A program made the position numbers and the translations under genes. A DNA stretch of 64,000 nucleotides from CBDDIP01 sp965229005. GTDB taxonomy: Bacteria; Actinomycetota; Acidimicrobiia; Acidimicrobiales; Ilumatobacteraceae. Below the pieces are notes generated by a model. It was not told where the DNA came from. It saw only the letters and a program-made list of their open reading frames with translations, and searched no databases. The DNA lies in contig CBDDIP010000002.1 in the NCBI GenBank assembly GCA_965229005.1, forward strand, positions 434,001 to 498,000, written 5' to 3'. Shown one piece after another: positions 63,554-64,000 of the stretch; the stretch's first letter is position 1, and each line of letters starts with the position of its first letter.

Positions 63554-64000
63554 TGAGGATCTGGCCAGGGCAGTCGACTCCACTGGGAGCAACGTTCGAC
63601 GGCGTCGGCACGAACATCGCCGTCTTCTCGGACGTGGCCGAGTCCATCGAGGTGTGCGTGTTCGACGACGACGGCAACGAGGAGCGCGCCCAGCTGCCCG
63701 AGCGGTCCGGTTCGATCTTCCACGGCTACCTCCCCGACGTCGGCGCGGGTGCGCGCTACGGCATTCGCGTGCACGGCCCGTACGACCCGGCGAGCGGGGC
63801 ACGGTGCGATCCGAGCAAGCTGCTGCTCGATCCGTACGCATGCGCGATCGACGGGCCGGTGCAGTGGGACCCGTCGGTGTTCGCCTACGACTTCGACGAC
63901 CCGGATCAGCGCAACGAGGCAGACAGCGGCGCGTTCGCACCGAAGGGCGTCGTCGTCAGCCCGTACTTCGACTGGGAGAGCGACCGCCTGCTGCGCACGC
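63553..64000 (+). CDS. glgX: Glycogen debranching enzyme (3' end beyond window)
   Basis: First ~149 codons only. The start RIWPGQSTPLGATFDGVGTN, then IAVFSDVAESIEVCVFDDDG and GYLPDVGAGARYGIRVHGPYDP followed by CDPSKLLLDPYA, are the CBM48 N-terminus and hallmark segments of GlgX/TreX isoamylases. It would remove alpha-1,6 branches and supply linear maltodextrin to TreY. ATG 63553 overlaps the treZ stop by one base. Confidence 0.94.
   Translation, partial: MRIWPGQSTPLGATFDGVGTNIAVFSDVAESIEVCVFDDDGNEERAQLPERSGSIFHGYLPDVGAGARYGIRVHGPYDPASGARCDPSKLLLDPYACAIDGPVQWDPSVFAYDFDDPDQRNEADSGAFAPKGVVVSPYFDWESDRLLRT

Overview
The window looks like a chromosomal segment of a high-GC actinomycete, possibly of the class Acidimicrobiia (inference). 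The support is G/C-rich third positions, frequent GTG starts, many ATGA/GTGA gene overlaps, a TreS-maltokinase fusion beside GlgE, a SARP/AfsR-type regulator, an Eis-type acetyltransferase, Ku, a luciferase-like F420/flavin oxidoreductase, and P450 and Baeyer-Villiger enzymes. I found no rRNA, tRNA, CRISPR array, transposase or integrase.

Region 1 (1-14.4 kb, + strand) is one tightly overlapping catabolic operon. It encodes a LivGFHM importer, amidase, SCP-x-type thiolase, a cysteine-free carboxymuconolactone-decarboxylase-like protein, E1 alpha, a CaiC-like acyl-CoA ligase, E1 beta, enoyl-CoA hydratase, acyl-CoA dehydrogenase, an E2-like lipoyl protein without the catalytic histidine, and a luciferase-like oxidoreductase. 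The layout suggests import of an amide-bearing compound, hydrolysis, CoA activation and beta-oxidation-like breakdown. The substrate is unknown.

Region 2 (14.4-31.4 kb) is mixed housekeeping, stress and metal genes: DUF2520 protein, GlsB-type stress protein, two ECF-sigma/membrane-partner pairs, siderophore-interacting flavoprotein, UppP, an ArsR-controlled P1B ATPase, a MerR regulator with a MerF-like protein, a Memo-like protein, P450 and Eis. The key observation is at 24708-25241. A DsbE/Mpt53-like thioredoxin lipoprotein has an in-frame TGA exactly at the first cysteine of its CxxC motif, followed by a hairpin with a GGUC loop at SECIS distance. It is probably a selenoprotein (UxxC) that ordinary gene calling would cut to 77 residues.

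Region 3 (31.4-42.7 kb) holds a haloalkane dehalogenase flanked by four copies of a 37-bp palindromic element, a dimethylformamidase-like protein, AlkB, an ABM protein, a 1077-residue SARP-type regulator, glucose-6-phosphate dehydrogenase and an EthA-like Baeyer-Villiger monooxygenase.

Region 4 (42.7-64 kb) is a stress and storage-sugar region: GH15 glucanase/trehalase, small stress-type proteins, patatin, Ku, topoisomerase IB, a SpoIIE-type phosphatase, then glgE, treS-mak, glgB and treY, treZ, glgX (cut by the window end). Several of these genes share a sigma-B/sigma-F-like promoter (GTTT-N15-17-GGGTA) 10-14 nt before the start codon. This suggests one general-stress regulon joining trehalose/alpha-glucan metabolism, DNA-end protection and the phosphatase switch.
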